From positions 9,727,958 to 9,791,957 of the forward strand of contig NC_082694.2 in assembly GCF_949987515.2 (NCBI RefSeq): a DNA stretch of 64,000 nt. The letters are read 5' to 3'. The stretch is from Delphinus delphis (Eukaryota > Chordata > Mammalia > Artiodactyla > Delphinidae). Numbering within the stretch: position 1 is the stretch's first letter; every line of letters starts with the position of its first letter. The position numbers and the translations under genes were made by a program. Below the pieces are notes generated by a model that was not told the DNA's origin, made no database searches, and was given only the letters and a program-made list of their open reading frames with translations. Shown here in pieces: positions 11,026-23,424 of the stretch.

Positions 11026-12490
11026 GGTGGCATATGTTTCAAAGTTTACGGAGCTGACTTTATGAACTTTTGCTGACAGAGGCAGAACTGTAATTTCTCT
11101 GGTGTGTTGGATCCATTGTGAAGTCAGATGCATTTGGGGTACACATGGGCCAAGTTAAGGTTACAAGTATCATTCCGGGATTACTGGAAATTTCTCCATC
11201 AGCATCTTAAGGATCATTATAAGAAAATTAAAGAGAAGTGGAGGCGCTTTTCATAACCTTCAGGGAAAGACAGACGCAGCAAAGAGCTTCCTTTTGCTCG
11301 TAGACAAACGTCTAGTTGCCAGACAAGAAAGTAGCCTGCGATTGTTTCTCTTCTCTCTCTGTAAATGTTTTCAAAGTCAAAGATTTGCAGGGGACTTCTT
11401 TTCACATGCTCAAGGGTAAACCTAGACCTGGGCCTGACTGTGCACGTTTCCCTTGAGAGGAGGAGCCCCAATGCCATGGTCCCTGACACAGTTGTTACCA
11501 CCAAGCCCTCAGTGTCCCTGGTCTTTGTGGATGTCTTTATGGCCTGGCAAAGGCTTTGTCAACACAGGGTCGGGCAGTCTCTGGACATTCTTTTTAACTT
11601 CGGGTGTTAACCTTTGGCTGAGCCACAACTGGAACTTCCATGACGTCCTGCTCTATCTGCCCTCCTCTCTCCCTTGTCTGCCTTTTGCCCTGGAAGCATC
11701 CTTCTTTGTTCCCACCGCAGAGACTCACAGTTAAGGATGTAAAAGATTTCTTTGCAGACTGAACAAGCTAAAAGGGGTCAGTTGCCTGGCTTAGAAGAAA
11801 AGTAAACAAGACCACCATTGTCTAGTGACCATCATCTTTTAAAACAGACCTTCCCTGAGGAACAGGGGATTGTTTTGAGAAAGTAGCTTTTTGTAATGTG
11901 TTGAATGGCGCTGTCTTACAGTCATATGTGGAGAGTGCTTTATGTGATGTTTTCAGCTGATATGGGTGCCCCAGAGCCTGTTTATTCCAGTGGTGTAAAG
12001 TGTACCCTTCTGTCCTACTACAGTAAGAATCACAGAGAGTGCAGCTTACCAAAAATGAAGACCCTTTTTGTGACCTTGTTATTGTATTTAAGAGCCCTGG
12101 TCACAATTCTTCTTTTTATGCAAGAGAATAAGCAAACCTTTGGTGTGTCTTCAACAGGATTTGTAGCCATAGGTGAAAGAATGCTGTCCAGTCGTCCAAA
12201 AAGCAATTTACATGAGAAATCAGAAAACTAATCTTTTCTGATGTTTAATTTCACTTAGATAAATACTTTTTGAGGTTTAATTCCCTTAAAATTGCATTTT
12301 TATTGCAAATTTGGTCTTTTAATAGTTAAATTCACACAGCCACGCACTGTGCTGTAGGCAGATAACTAATCAAGATAAGCACAGTTTTTCCCTTAGGAAA
12401 CTTGCACCTAAATTACCACATCATCAATAAAGACTAAATATATAACAAGTGAAGGTTTATAATGGTGTAAAATTGTAATCAACGTGAGTT
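11026..12490. other. Unique sequence with no recognised gene
   Basis: Short overlapping frames exist (11217-11504 minus, 11365-11734 plus, 11905-12231 plus). None shows a family motif or good exon borders. No repeat is recognised with confidence. Confidence 0.3.
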
Positions 12491-12499
12491 GCAAACAAG

Positions 12500-13085
12500 A
12501 GGCCTTGGTAAATAAATTATGGTCTACACAAACAAGCCATTAAAAACGGTGTAGAAGTCACATTTAATGACTCGGAAAGGTTGAAACACTATCATAAGTG
12601 AAAACAAAAAGACCTCAGCGTAATATATCGTGTGCACCAAGTAAAAGTACTAGAAGGAAGTATAAATCATTGTAGGTCAGCAGAGGTTATCTCCAAATGG
12701 TATGATAATGGGGAATTTTCATTTTCTTCCTTTTCCTTTTTGTAGTTTCTAGATTTTCTATAATAAGTATGTGCTATTTTAGAATTTGAAAAACTAATAA
12801 CCATTTCCCCCTTAAATGAAAGAAAATACATTCCTAATGTCATTTACAATAAGAAAATCTGACGCTAGTCAATTATTTTCTTTAAGCATATATATGTGAT
12901 TGCTTGTCTGTGCATAAATTATCTCTGGAAGGAGACCAAGACTGCAATATTGGTTGCCTCCAGGGAGGGGAAATGAGTGGTTAGGGACACCAGTGGAAAG
13001 AAGATTTTTCACTAAATATTGTTTTATGTCTTCTGAATGTTATACCATATAAATATGTAGCCTATTCAAAAAAGTAAAGCTTGAA
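12500..13085 (+). mobile_element. Old L1 3'-UTR fragments
   Basis: The text 'ggtaaataaattatggtcta', 'gtgaaaacaaaaagacctca', 'tttctagattttctataata' and later 'ggttgcctccagggaggg' with 'tttatgtcttctgaatgtta' runs in the order of an old L1 3' UTR in sense orientation. Diverged, with gaps. Confidence 0.5.
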
Positions 13086-13089
13086 AATT

Positions 13090-14550
13090 AAGAATTTAAT
13101 CAGTATTAGCTGAAACTAAGCTTTAGAAACCTTAATCAAGTCCCTGTGTTGATGTCATTGGCAAACCTTCAATGCCTGGGACCACAACCAATACACCCGG
13201 TAAGGACTTTTCCCAACTCACTCACTACGAAGTAACACATAAGAGGACCACGCATTCCTAAAGCATGGTCATGGCTACTCTTCTCAGGAACCTGATTGCT
13301 GGGGGTAGAATATTTAATCTAATATGGTCTAATGTGGTATAAGGGCTACAGTTGGCAAAGCAACCTGTCAGTTAATTCTGCTTGCTACACAGTTGTTGAT
13401 TCACTGGGTAGAGAGAAGAAGGGGTGAAGGAAAGTCATTGATTTAATTGACTGGGTACAACATGTTGACCTCAATGATCAAAATTGAGCATAGCCTTAGC
13501 ATCATTACTCTGATGGCCATACCAGATCTTTCTGTGTGTTGTGTTTCTCTATGAGTCCTGGGATGCCCTGAGCCTCCCTTTCATGGACCACCCTTTGGGA
13601 TGCAAGTCACTGTTCTGTACTGTCTGCCTAAGGCTCCATTCAGCTGCTCCTCCCATGAAGCTTATTCTCACTGCTCTGCTCCTGGGCCATTCAGGCTACT
13701 TGGCACTCCTGTGGCACCGTGACTCTAGCACTGCATTCTCACATTGAACTGACTGCTGGGGTCCTCTCCCCCAGGCCCACTCACCTTTCCCTTTGAATGT
13801 AGCACTTAGCCATGTCTAAACATAAAAGAAACCAATATATTTTTAAATACATCAAAGAATAGCCAATAACAATGTTTCTCCAACTGGACTCCCAACCCTA
13901 TATTCCTTAAATTTCTTTTGGAATATCTATGAATGTTCTATGGAAATTTATTAATTTTGTTTTCATTTCCATTATTCACCTTCTTTAAAAATATATAGCT
14001 ATATTCTTGATGAATTCATGAGTATTTGAATGACGTCCTGCTAACCGGTGGGATTTGAGTGACCATATTTACACATGTTTATTGATGTGTTGGTGTCAGA
14101 AATTAAATGCCTCAAATAATTAGACAAGAACTGGGAGGATACCATGAATATGAGATGATACATTCTGCCCAGTAAAGGCCAAATGACTGTCAAAGCTACC
14201 TCTATGTGAGAAACTTTCACTGTAGTTTGATAGAGACCAGTGGTGGGGAAAAAGTCATCACGTCACATCCAGCAGTGGCGACTGCACCGGGGACAGGCAG
14301 TGATATTCTCATGCACAACAGCACCATATCCCAGGAGAAGTCAACTTGAATTATACTGGGTTTGGTCACTTTTTCATGTTTATTTCATAAATTTCTTTCG
14401 GTTTTACCATTATATGTGTGCTGTAAGCCCAAGGAGTTTACTACTAGCTTACGTTGTTGCATATTTAAGAAATATCACACCGTAAGGCAATAGTGGCTGT
14501 TTTCTTTTCCTTCAAGTGAGTCCACATATTCCTCAAGAAACTCTGGCTTT
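13090..14550. other. Unique sequence with no recognised gene
   Basis: The stretch contains short plus-strand frames at 13541-13747 and 14240-14485 without a domain. Composition is AT-rich between 13800 and 14100. Confidence 0.3.
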
Positions 14551-14566
14551 TAAGAGTCTGTCTTTG

Positions 14567-14831
14567 ACAGAAAACAAACTTATGGTTACCAAAGGGGAAA
14601 GCGGTGGTGGGGGGAAGGGGATGAAGGATAAATTAGGAGCTTGAGATTAACAGATGCATACTAATACATATAAAATAGATAAACAACAAGGACCTACTGT
14701 ATAGCACAGGGAACTATATTCAATATCTTGTAATAACCTATAATGGAAAAGAATCTGTAAAAGAATAGACATAAATATATATAATATATTATATATAATA
14801 TAAATGTTTATAAATATATTTTTACATATAC

Positions 14832-14866
<35 letters not shown>

Positions 14867-14938
14867 AGTGAATCACTCCGCTGTACCTGAAACTAACACA
14901 ACACTGTAAATCAACTATACTTCAATTTTTTTTTTTTT
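14567..14938 (+). mobile_element. 5'-truncated L1 3' end with TSD
   Basis: The text 'acttatggttaccaaagggg', 'tatagcacagggaactatat' and 'ctgaaactaacacaacactg' is the sense 3' UTR of a cetartiodactyl L1. A 15-base repeat with one mismatch (aagagtctgtctttg at 14552-14566; aagtgtctgtctttg at 14940-14954) flanks it. Within it lies a long AT palindromic and (TA)n tract. The 3' end shows a T-run instead of a long A-tail. Confidence 0.8.
14770..14866. repeat. AT-rich palindromic tract and (TA)n
   Basis: A self-complementary run (tatataatatattatatata) is followed by about 12 TA units (14835-14866). It could form a cruciform. Confidence 0.8.
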
Positions 14939-14954
14939 AAAGTGTCTGTCTTTG

Positions 14955-16355
14955 GACTTATCTACCATATGCACTAACGCTCTAAAAGTTAGTGACTGTT
15001 TGCTTTGCCTGCTTCCTATACCACCTACTATAGTACTTAGCAAATGTCTATAATCATTATGATGACAGGCAATAAGTGCTATGTTAGCATTGCCCTTTTC
15101 CAGCATTTGGACACAATGGCAAGTTTCACGTTGATGTTTTTCAGTGAACCTATCTTCAAGTCCAACCTCGTCAAAACTATTCCAGAGCATCATTATCCTT
15201 TGTAAAATTTCTTGTACTGGTTGGGAAAATCTTAACTGGTGTCTTGGCCCTTGGTGATAATTATTCCAATAAATACTCTCTAAGAAAAACTTTTATGGTG
15301 CATACTTTTTACCGGTATATGTGTAGGCAGATGGGTCCCCTCATCCGCTATTCTCAGCACATACATTATTTCACTAAGGGCCTCAAGACATCCATTGCCT
15401 GTGGCCTACCAGCATGTGGTACCAAGCCTGGTGGACCCAACAGACAAAACCAAAGAAAATCAAATAATGATTTAGTGAAGGAGGAGGAATAGCTCAAGAA
15501 ACTCCAAAAACAGATCTAACTATTAGTTCAAGTTCCTTTAATAGGTTAATTATATGCCTCACTTTAGCAGCTAAAGAAAGAATGTTCTCGATTTTTGATA
15601 AGAATTTGATGAATTTGCTCATGTATGATAGTTCGGAATACGTCTTCTTAGATGTTCTACTGCTTAAAGTAGGTATGGTCAAGGTGGCATTCTTTTGTAC
15701 TTAGCAATTTTCAGCTCCTTATTAATCTTATCATCTTCATTCTTGATGATTTTATCATCACCTTTACATGGATGTGAACCACATGCTCACATGTTCTAAG
15801 CCCGAGTCAGAACAGAGAAACATAACTCTTTACTCTTTTTCTCAAGACAAGAAGGAGTTGGCAGTTTCAGACTCCTGAAACTTAGATCCAGTACCATTTG
15901 GTGTAAACCCAAGGAAAGGGGAACTGAAATGAATACTGTTCATGGCCAAAAAAACTCACTTACATTTGCTTTCATCACTAAAATCTTAGTAAAGATAAGT
16001 AAGCTCCCAAACTTTCCCTATTTAGGCACTCTGGCCCACTTCTCTGTGCTTATGTCTCTCCATCCCAGAAGCTGTTATACTCGAGAAAGATACAGCTGTC
16101 ATCATTTAAGCAAAGCAGTGAAAATGAAAGCTAGCTTGCAGCCATGTATGGTCATCACAGTTGTGTGAAAATGCACTAAAATTAGATTTATGGGACCAGG
16201 ACAACCTTTAGAAATGATCACTTCTCCCAATCAAACGTACGCTTCCGGTAGTATGGATTATTAAGGTGCAGCAGTGACAGCTGAACACGTTTAGGGGAAA
16301 GAAACAGTTTAATCCTGTAGAGGTCACTTGTGACATTTATGCATAATTTCCGTAA
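14955..16355. other. Unique sequence; possible L2 trace at 15015-15070
   Basis: The text 'ctatagtacttagcaaatg' near 15027-15046 resembles the L2 3' end, but the match is short. Frames at 14915-15193 (minus), 15244-15492 (plus) and 15929-16168 (plus) have no recognisable domain. Confidence 0.3.
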
Positions 16356-16357
16356 AA

Positions 16358-17300
16358 CAGCAGTTCTCAAAGTGTGATCGGTGGACCCCTAGGGGTCCCT
16401 GAGACCTTTTTAGGGGATCTGCAATTTAAAACGATTTTTATAGTGATATTAAGATATTATTTTTCTTCATCACTGTATTGACATTGTTATTGATGTCACA
16501 AAGGCTATGGTGGGTAAAACTGCTAGCATGTTAGCAGGGAGCCACGCAGTGGCTCCACACTGTATTGGAAGTCATCATATTCTTCTCCACTACATACAAG
16601 GGGGAAAGAAAAGACAATTTCACCTAAGAATGTCCTTCATGAAGCAGTAAATCTATTCACTTTATTAAATTTCAACATTTGAGTTTTTTTCAAATTAAAA
16701 TTATTTATTTTATTAAATATCAAACCTTTGACAACATGTATTGTGACAAAATAGTACGTTGCTGTATACCAAAATACAGTGGCTGTCCCCCTAAAGAAAA
16801 ACCAATTGAGAGATTATTTGTGTTGTGAGCTGAACTTTTTTCACAGAACATCATTTTTACTTGAAAGAACAACTGATAGACAAACTATGATTATTCAGGA
16901 TTGGGTACTTGGCAGATGTTTTCCTAAAAATGAGTAAAATGAGCCTATCACTTTAAGAAAACTACTGATAGTATTTGTTACTCATGATGAAATTTATGAT
17001 CTCAAATGAAAATCAGAATTTTGGAAGATTAGTGTCCACCACCACAAACTTAACAGCTTCTCAACACCTAAATATTTTTCTGATGAGATTGATTATAACA
17101 TTAACAACAGTTTTAAATATTATATGCTAAATTGTGTCACTATTTGAAAGATCTGTATACTCAGTGAACCAATATTTTCCAAATGACCAACACATGATAT
17201 TACAAAATTATGTGTTATCAAAAGAGACCATTCAAAGACAGACCAATGAGTTTAATATAACAGAGATCAACATTGCTATTTTATTTCATATTATAAAATC
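16358..17300 (+). mobile_element. hAT DNA transposon, left part (Charlie/Zaphod-like)
   Basis: The element opens with a terminal-repeat-like cagcagttctcaaagtgtg (the hAT 'c-a-g-n-g-g-t-t-c-t-c-a-a-a' end) followed by 'acccctaggggtccctgaga' and decayed transposase-coding DNA in the sense direction (for example 'aaccaatattttccaaatga' and 'gacagaccaatgagtttaa' at 17160-17260). The right part resumes at about 19915 with 'aaaaatgtaaagcaatgcca', the sequence coding the end of the hAT dimerisation region in this family. An L1 and a SINE fill the gap. Transposase is ruined; no frame exceeds 80 codons. The exact family name is from memory. Confidence 0.65.
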
Positions 17301-19734
17301 AAGTGGGATTTATCCTAGGAATGCAAGATTGGTTCAATGTAATATACCTTATTAATAGAATAAAAGACAAAACCCACATGATTATCTCAAAGGTATGCAG
17401 AGATGCATTTGACAAAATCCAACATCCCTTCGTGATAAAAACACAACAAACTAGGAATAGAAGGGGATTTTCTCAACCTGATAAAAAGCATCGATGAAAA
17501 ACCCACATCTAACATCAGACTTAAGAGTGAAAACTGGCTGCATTCCTCCTAATTTCAGGAACAAGACATGGATATCTGCTTTGGCACTTATAATCAACAT
17601 TATACTGGCAGTTCCAGCCAAGTCAATTAGGCAAGAAAATGAAATAAAAGGCATTCAGATTGGAAAGGAGGAAGTAAAACCCAATTTTCAGATGACATGA
17701 TCATATATAGAAAATCCTAAGGAAGTCACTAAAAACAAACAAACAAACAAAAAACTATTAGCACTAATAAACTAATAGCACTAATAAACAAGCTCAGCAA
17801 AGTTAGGGGATACAAGACCAATATACAAAAATCAATGGTAGTCTACTTCTGTAGACTAACAATGAACAAACTGGAAGTGAAATTAAGAAAAAACTTCTGT
17901 TTACAATAGCATCAAAAATAATAAAATATGTAGGAGTAGAATTAAGAAAAAATGGTGCAAAACTTATACTCTGAAAACTGCATAACATTGTTGAAAGAAA
18001 TTAAAGAACACTTAATTAAGTGGAAAGACATCCCATGTACAAGGATTGGGAGACTAAATATTGTTAAGATGTCAGTACTCCTCAGACTGACCTACAGATT
18101 CAATGCAATCCCTATCAAAATCCCGGCTGACCTTTGCAGAAATTAACAAGCTGAACCTAAAATTCATATGTAAATGCAAGGGACCCAGAAAAGCCAAAAC
18201 AATCTTGAAAAAGAAGAACAAAGTTGGAAGACTCATACTTCTTGATTTCAAAATTTACTACAAAGCTACAATAATCAACACAGTACGATACTGGCATAAG
18301 GATAGACACATAGACTGATAAAATAGAATTGAGTGTCCAGGAATAAATCTTCACATTTATTGTCTATTGATTTTCAAAAAGGATGCTAAGACCACTCAAT
18401 GGGAAAAGAAATGGTGTTGTGACAACCGAATCTCATCAGGCAAAAGAATGAAGTTCCTATATACAAAAATTAGCTCAAAATGGATCAAAGACCGAAATGT
18501 AAGGGCTAAAAATATAAAACTCTCAGAAGAAAACATAGGTTTAAACTCCATGACCCTGTATTAGGCAGTGGTTTCTTAGATATGACACCAAATGCACAAG
18601 CAATAAAAGAAAATATACATAAATAATTCATCATCAAAAGTGAAGACTTTTGTGCCTAAAAGAATAGAATCAAGAAAGTGAAATGAGGGACTTTCCTAGC
18701 GGTCCAGTGGTTAAGACTCTGCGCTCCTAATGCAGGGGTCGCGGGTTCGATCCCTGGTCAGAGAAAGTGAAATGACGATCCACAGAATGAGAGAAAATAT
18801 TTGCAAATCATATATCTGAGAAAGGTCTTGTATTTAAGACCTCGTAATTCAGGCTCATTATTCAGCAACAACAGCAAACAGGTAACCCAAATTAAAAATG
18901 GACAAAGGATCTGAGTAGACATTTCTCCAAAGCAGATATACAAATGGCCAACAAGCACGTGTAACGATGCTTGTTATTAGGCATTGGGGAAATCAAAACC
19001 ATAATGAGATAATCCTCTGCACTCACTAGGATGGCAAAAATAAAAAAGGCAGATAATTACAAGTGTCAGAGAGGTTGTGGAGAAATTGGATCCCATATAC
19101 ATTGCTGATGGAATAGGAAATAGACTGTGGAAAGCCATCTGGCAGTTCTTCAAAATGGTAAACATAGAGTTACTATATGACCGAGCAATTTCACTCCTAG
19201 GCAGATACCTAAGAGAAATGAAAATATATATCTATACAAAAACTTGTACAAAAATGTTCATGGCAGCATTACTCAAAATAGTCCAAAAGTGGAAATATGG
19301 CCAAATGTCCATAAATGAAAGGATAAAGAAAATGTGGTATATGCATAAAATGGGATATTATTTCACAATAAAAAGGAAGGAGTCACTGAAACATGCTACA
19401 AAATAGATAAACCTTGAAAGTATTATGCTAGGTGAAAGAAGCCAGTCACAAAGGACCATGTAATGTGTTCCATTTATATGAAATGTCGGCATAGGCAAAT
19501 TCACAGAGACAGAATATAGGTTGGTGATTGCCTAATGCAGGGCCATGGGGGTGGAGGGTAAGAGAAACTAGGAGTGAATGCTAATGGGTACAAGGTTTCT
19601 TCTCAGGGTAATGAAACTATTCTAAGATTAATTGCGGTGATGGTTGCCCAACTCTGAATATACTGAAAACTATTGAATTATACACTTTAAATGGATGAAT
19701 GGTATGCTATGTAAATTATATCTCAATAAAGCTG
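17300..19734 (+). mobile_element. Old L1, ORF2 RT region to 3' end
   Basis: The sequence starts in the reverse-transcriptase region of ORF2 (gtgggatttatcctaggaatgc; 'G-F-I-P-G-M-Q' type) and runs through the sense 3' UTR to 'tatatctcaataaagctg'. The frame is broken repeatedly: pieces at 17303-17497, 17494-17700, 17952-18146, 18103-18318, 18367-18564 and 19077-19406 shift among frames. It interrupts the hAT element, and a SINE sits inside it at 18687-18761. Confidence 0.85.
18687..18761 (+). mobile_element. SINE head only, no A-tail, with perfect 14-bp TSD
   Basis: Only the tRNA-derived head is present: gggactttcctagcggtcc, the A-box-like ccagtggttaag, the B box gggttcgatccc, ending at ctggtca. 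The repeat agaaagtgaaatga lies immediately on both sides (18673-18686 and 18762-18775). No body or A-tail is visible, which is unusual for an L1-mobilised SINE. Confidence 0.85.
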
Positions 19735-19902
19735 TTTTTTTAAAAAAATATTTATTTGGCTGAGCTGGGTCTTAGATCTTCATTGCAGCACGCAGGATCT
19801 TAGTTGCAGCATGCGAGATCTAGTTCCCTGACCAGGGATCGAACCCTGGCCCCCTGCCTTGGGAGCACAGAGTCTTAACCACTGGATCACCAGGGAAATC
19901 CC
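19735..19902 (-). mobile_element. CHR-type SINE (short, ctaagatct body), with short TSD
   Basis: On the plus strand the order is T/A-rich tail, 'ggatcttagttgcagcat', 'gttccctgaccagggatc', B box complement (gggatcgaaccc), A-box region (cttaaccactgg) and 'ccagggaaatccc'. The 8-base repeat taaagctg flanks it (19727-19734 and 19903-19910). It lies at the 3' end of the L1 at 17300-19734. Confidence 0.85.
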
Positions 19903-19910
19903 TAAAGCTG

Positions 19911-20110
19911 CTATTTTAAAAAGTACATATGAAAATCTAGATACTTTCTTTTGAGACAGTCATTCAAGAGACTGGCAAAAATGTAAAGCAATGCCACTCT
20001 TCTCACTAAAATTTTTGTTTTAGAAAATATCCTTACTTTTATTAAAAATATATTGTTTATGTAACATAAAATGTTTACTGTTATTTTTTAATGAATTGAA
20101 TATTTCTAAA
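19911..20110 (+). mobile_element. hAT DNA transposon, right part
   Basis: Sequence resumes with 'gagactggcaaaaatgtaaa', 'gccactcttctcactaaaat', 'tttgttttagaaaatat' and 'ttactgttattttttaatga', in the order found downstream of the hAT dimerisation domain in this family. The right terminal repeat is not visible; the element fades near 20110. Confidence 0.6.
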
Positions 20111-21080
20111 AGTTTTCAGTTTTAATTTGTAATATACTATCAGTAAGTACAAAATGCATAAATTGTTATAAGCATATGAGATTATAAATGAGGCCATGAT
20201 ATGGAAATGTATAAAGAAAGTGAAATTAATTGAAATGAAATTCCAAGGTAAAAATATTTACCATTCTACATACTAGTAGCAGGTACTATTAAAAGAAAGA
20301 AACACTGCTGAAAATTGCTCAGAATTTTATTTAAAAGCAACAAACAAACAAATGCCCTTTTCTATTATTATTTGCAAATGTGTATCATACTTTCAAAATT
20401 GAAAGTAAACCTAGAATAACTGTAGATTCATTTAGGAAAAAACTAGCGAAATGAATTTACCTCTTTTTATATATCTTAAGGCTAAATGGTATTCTCCAAA
20501 GGTATCTTTAAAACTATTTTCATCTCGTAGGGCTTTAGTTAGCTGGTGATGTAATAATGGCCCTGCCATGAAGGAGAACGTCAGTGATGTCAACCAGGCA
20601 ATGCCAGAACCAACAAATGGTTGTCATGAGGACAAATGGGGCCCGAGTGGACTGTGCCCAAGAGAATCAAGTTTCCAGGCATTCTGTGGACATTTAAGTT
20701 TGTTTCTGTTTGCACTGAAAGTTAGCAACCACCCACAGCAACTCTCCAGGAATTAGAAACAAAGGTTCCTGAGCTTGGCAAACATTCTCCATGGTTATCA
20801 AAGCCTCCTTGCTAATGAAGCATGTGTGACTTTAGCTGACAAAGTCAGGGTGCTGGGTGTTCTTTCACGGGGCCTGTGCTGTTCCACCGCACCTCCCTAA
20901 CACCTGACTCCCAGCCCCTCCTGGCCATCTGCACAGCCACCTGCTCCTCTTTCTTTACACGACGAGTAAAGAGAACTGAATACGACCGGCCTTTCAAAGT
21001 CAGAGCACAGAGCTTCCCCGCTCACAAGGCCTTCACTAAAGAAGTGTTAATTCAGTAGAACTGGGACTGGAAAAGGGTTG
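20111..21080. other. Unique sequence, no gene seen
   Basis: AT-rich to 20520, then sequence of balanced composition (20521-21060). Plus-strand frames 20568-20756 and 20876-21058 have no recognisable domain. Confidence 0.3.
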
Positions 21081-21084
21081 AAAA

Positions 21085-21315
21085 AAAGATAAAGGAACAG
21101 GCAAATCCAAAGGGACAGAAATTAAATTAGTGGCTGCAAGGCCTGGCGGGGAAGGGAGAATGGGAAGTGACTGCTAACAGGCAGAGGGTTTCTTTTTGCG
21201 GAGATGAATATGTTCTGGAATTTGATAGTGCCGCTGGTTACACAGTTCTGTGAATATATTAAACACAGATGGATTTTATGGTATGTGAATTATATCTCAA
21301 TCAATCAATAAATGG
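21085..21315 (+). mobile_element. Old L1 3' end
   Basis: The text 'tagtggctgcaaggcctgg', 'gatgaatatgttctggaat', 'ggttacacagttctgtgaat' and 'gaattatatctcaatcaa' is the sense L1M 3' UTR. Confidence 0.65.
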
Positions 21316-22655
21316 GAGCTGGTTCACTGGCCAAAAATAGCAGAGGGAGGAGGCGGGTAGTTTAGTAACATGAAGGGCTGGTTCACAGACGTTTTGAGCC
21401 ACAGCTTTTTCTTCCACTGAAAACTTGATTTGGAGGGCAAGACTAGGTGTTTTAAAGAAGCTTTGGTATGAGACCAAAGGACTTGCAGAGTTTCTTCTTC
21501 TGGAATGGAGGAGAAGGTTGAGGGCTATTTTTCTAATGTTTGAAGATTGGATTACATGTATATAGATTTATGCAGGTTAATATTTGACTTTGTATTTGGC
21601 CTGGGAGAAACTATTTATTGAAAGATTGGGTGGCTCTTAGGAATGCTCTAGTGTATTTTAAAGGCTATATATATATATGGATATATGTTTTAAAGGATAT
21701 GAATATATTGGGCACGGAAGTAGACTTCAGTACACATTTCTAGGCAAGAGCAGAAGGCAGATGTCTTAGTGGAAGAAAGAATTGTCTGGGACATAGATTC
21801 AGAGCCAAACATGAAGGAAACAGGGACTTCAGAGGCATAGAGCTCCAAGCAACAAGATGTCCCTGCCCCTACAGATTCTCCATCCTCCACCACCCCTTGC
21901 TTGAGTGCCCAAATCAAGGAAGTAAGAAGGTCAAGGCCCCAGAACACTTCTGCTTAAGAGCTCAAAGCATCTTCTAAAATGCGTGTCTGAACTGGTACCC
22001 TAATCTAGTTTGACTTCTCCGGTAAATAGGCTATTATGTTGATAAAGAAGAGGGTTCCAACAGGACCCTGCCCACTCCCAGGAAGTAGACTAGGTGGAGG
22101 GCTAGCAACCCATTGGGTAGACTTGCATACGTCCCTGTGGAAGGGACTGAGCTCCCCTGGGGAGGGAACTCACCCTAAGGAAAAGGGAGACACAGTGACA
22201 TGGAACCAGCATAGATTTTGCCCATGAGTTTGGTCCCCACCCTACCTTCCTTGGAGTTGAGTTTGAGCCCCAGGGAAAGAAGGGGCAATGAGTAAAAATG
22301 TAAGGAGATGGTTTCACTTGAAATGTTTGTGAGATGGGGGCAGCTTTAGCTGAGTGTAACGCAAAAAGGGAGAGGCATTCTGTTTTCAACGGAGCTAAGC
22401 TCACCCCGAGGACCAACAATTTTACTGCTATTTTGGGTATCTCTAGGCTCTGCCAGTTGGAAATGGGTGGCTGCTATATATTTCCTTCCCCACAACCTCA
22501 CAATCAGATGGTACCTAACAATCAGCGTTAGGCTCAGATGAGATTCTGCCACATGTACAAACCTTATTAGCCACTAGGCTCCAAAAGTCACACAACTGGT
22601 TTTGTGACTTCCGTGAAGTTTCCACTCTCTTTGTTAGATACTCTGACAAACACTG
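21316..22655. other. Unique sequence, no gene seen
   Basis: Minor frames on both strands (21690-21947 minus, 22036-22227 plus, 22102-22419 minus) overlap and lack domains. A short TA run lies at 21667-21678. Confidence 0.3.
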
Positions 22656-22658
22656 AGT

Positions 22659-23424
22659 TTGTTTCTTAGGGTTGCACTAACAAAATACCACAGTCTTGGT
22701 GGTTTAAAACAACAGAAATGTATTCTCTCATCGTTCTGGAGGCTACAAGACTGAAACCAGGGTGTTGGTAGGGTCTGTTCCCTCTGAGATGTTGGGTGGG
22801 ATCCTTCCTTGCCTCTCTCTGGCTTCCAGTGGTGGCCGGCAGTTTTGATGCTCCCTGGCTTGCAATGGCATCACTCCCATCTCTGCCTCCGTCATCACAT
22901 GGTCTTCTTCCTGTGTGTCTCTTCTCCTCTTCTTATAAAGACACCAGTCATGGGACTTCCCTGGTGGTGCAGTGGTTAAGAATCCACCTGCCAATGCAGG
23001 GGACACGGGTTCGAGCCCTGGTCCGGGAAGACCCCATGTGCCGCGGAGTAACTCAGCCTGTGTGCCACAACTACTGAGCCTGCGCTCTAGAGCCCGTGAG
23101 CCACAACTACTGAAACCCACATGCCTAGAGCCCGTGCTCCGCAACAAAGAGGAGCCACCACAATGAGAAGCCCGCGCACCGCAATGAAGAGTAGCCCCCG
23201 CTCGCCACAACTAGAGAAAGCCCGTGCGCAGCAACGAAGACCCAAAAATTAATTAATTAATTAATTTTTTAAAAAAGACGCCAGTCATATTGGATTAGAC
23301 TTCAGTATGACTTCATCTTAACTTGATTTCATCTGCAAAGACCCTATTTCAAGGAGGTCATGTTCACAAGTACCAGGGGTGAGGACTTCAACATAGTTTG
23401 GAGGACACAATTCAATCATGACAC
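22659..23424 (-). mobile_element. MLT1-type MaLR LTR, split by a SINE
   Basis: The plus strand reads 'tttcttagggttgcactaac', 'ggtggtttaaaacaacagaa', 'ttctggaggctacaagact', 'tcttataaagacaccagtca', then a SINE, then 'tattggattagacttcagta', 'ctgcaaagaccctatttc' and 'gacacaattcaatcatgaca'. This is the complement of an MLT1 LTR (ERVL-MaLR). The SINE at 22952-23273 splits it, with the interrupted sequence duplicated at both edges. Confidence 0.8.
22952..23273 (+). mobile_element. CHR-type SINE, long-body form, full length
   Basis: It opens gggacttccctggtggtgc, with B box gggttcgagccc, then the long body with repeated 'ccacaactactga' units and 'gcacaactagagaaagcccg'-like end, closing in (attaatta)n. 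The 15-base repeat aaagacaccagtcat (22937-22951) recurs at 23274-23288 with one A/G difference. It is inserted in the MLT1 LTR. Confidence 0.92.
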
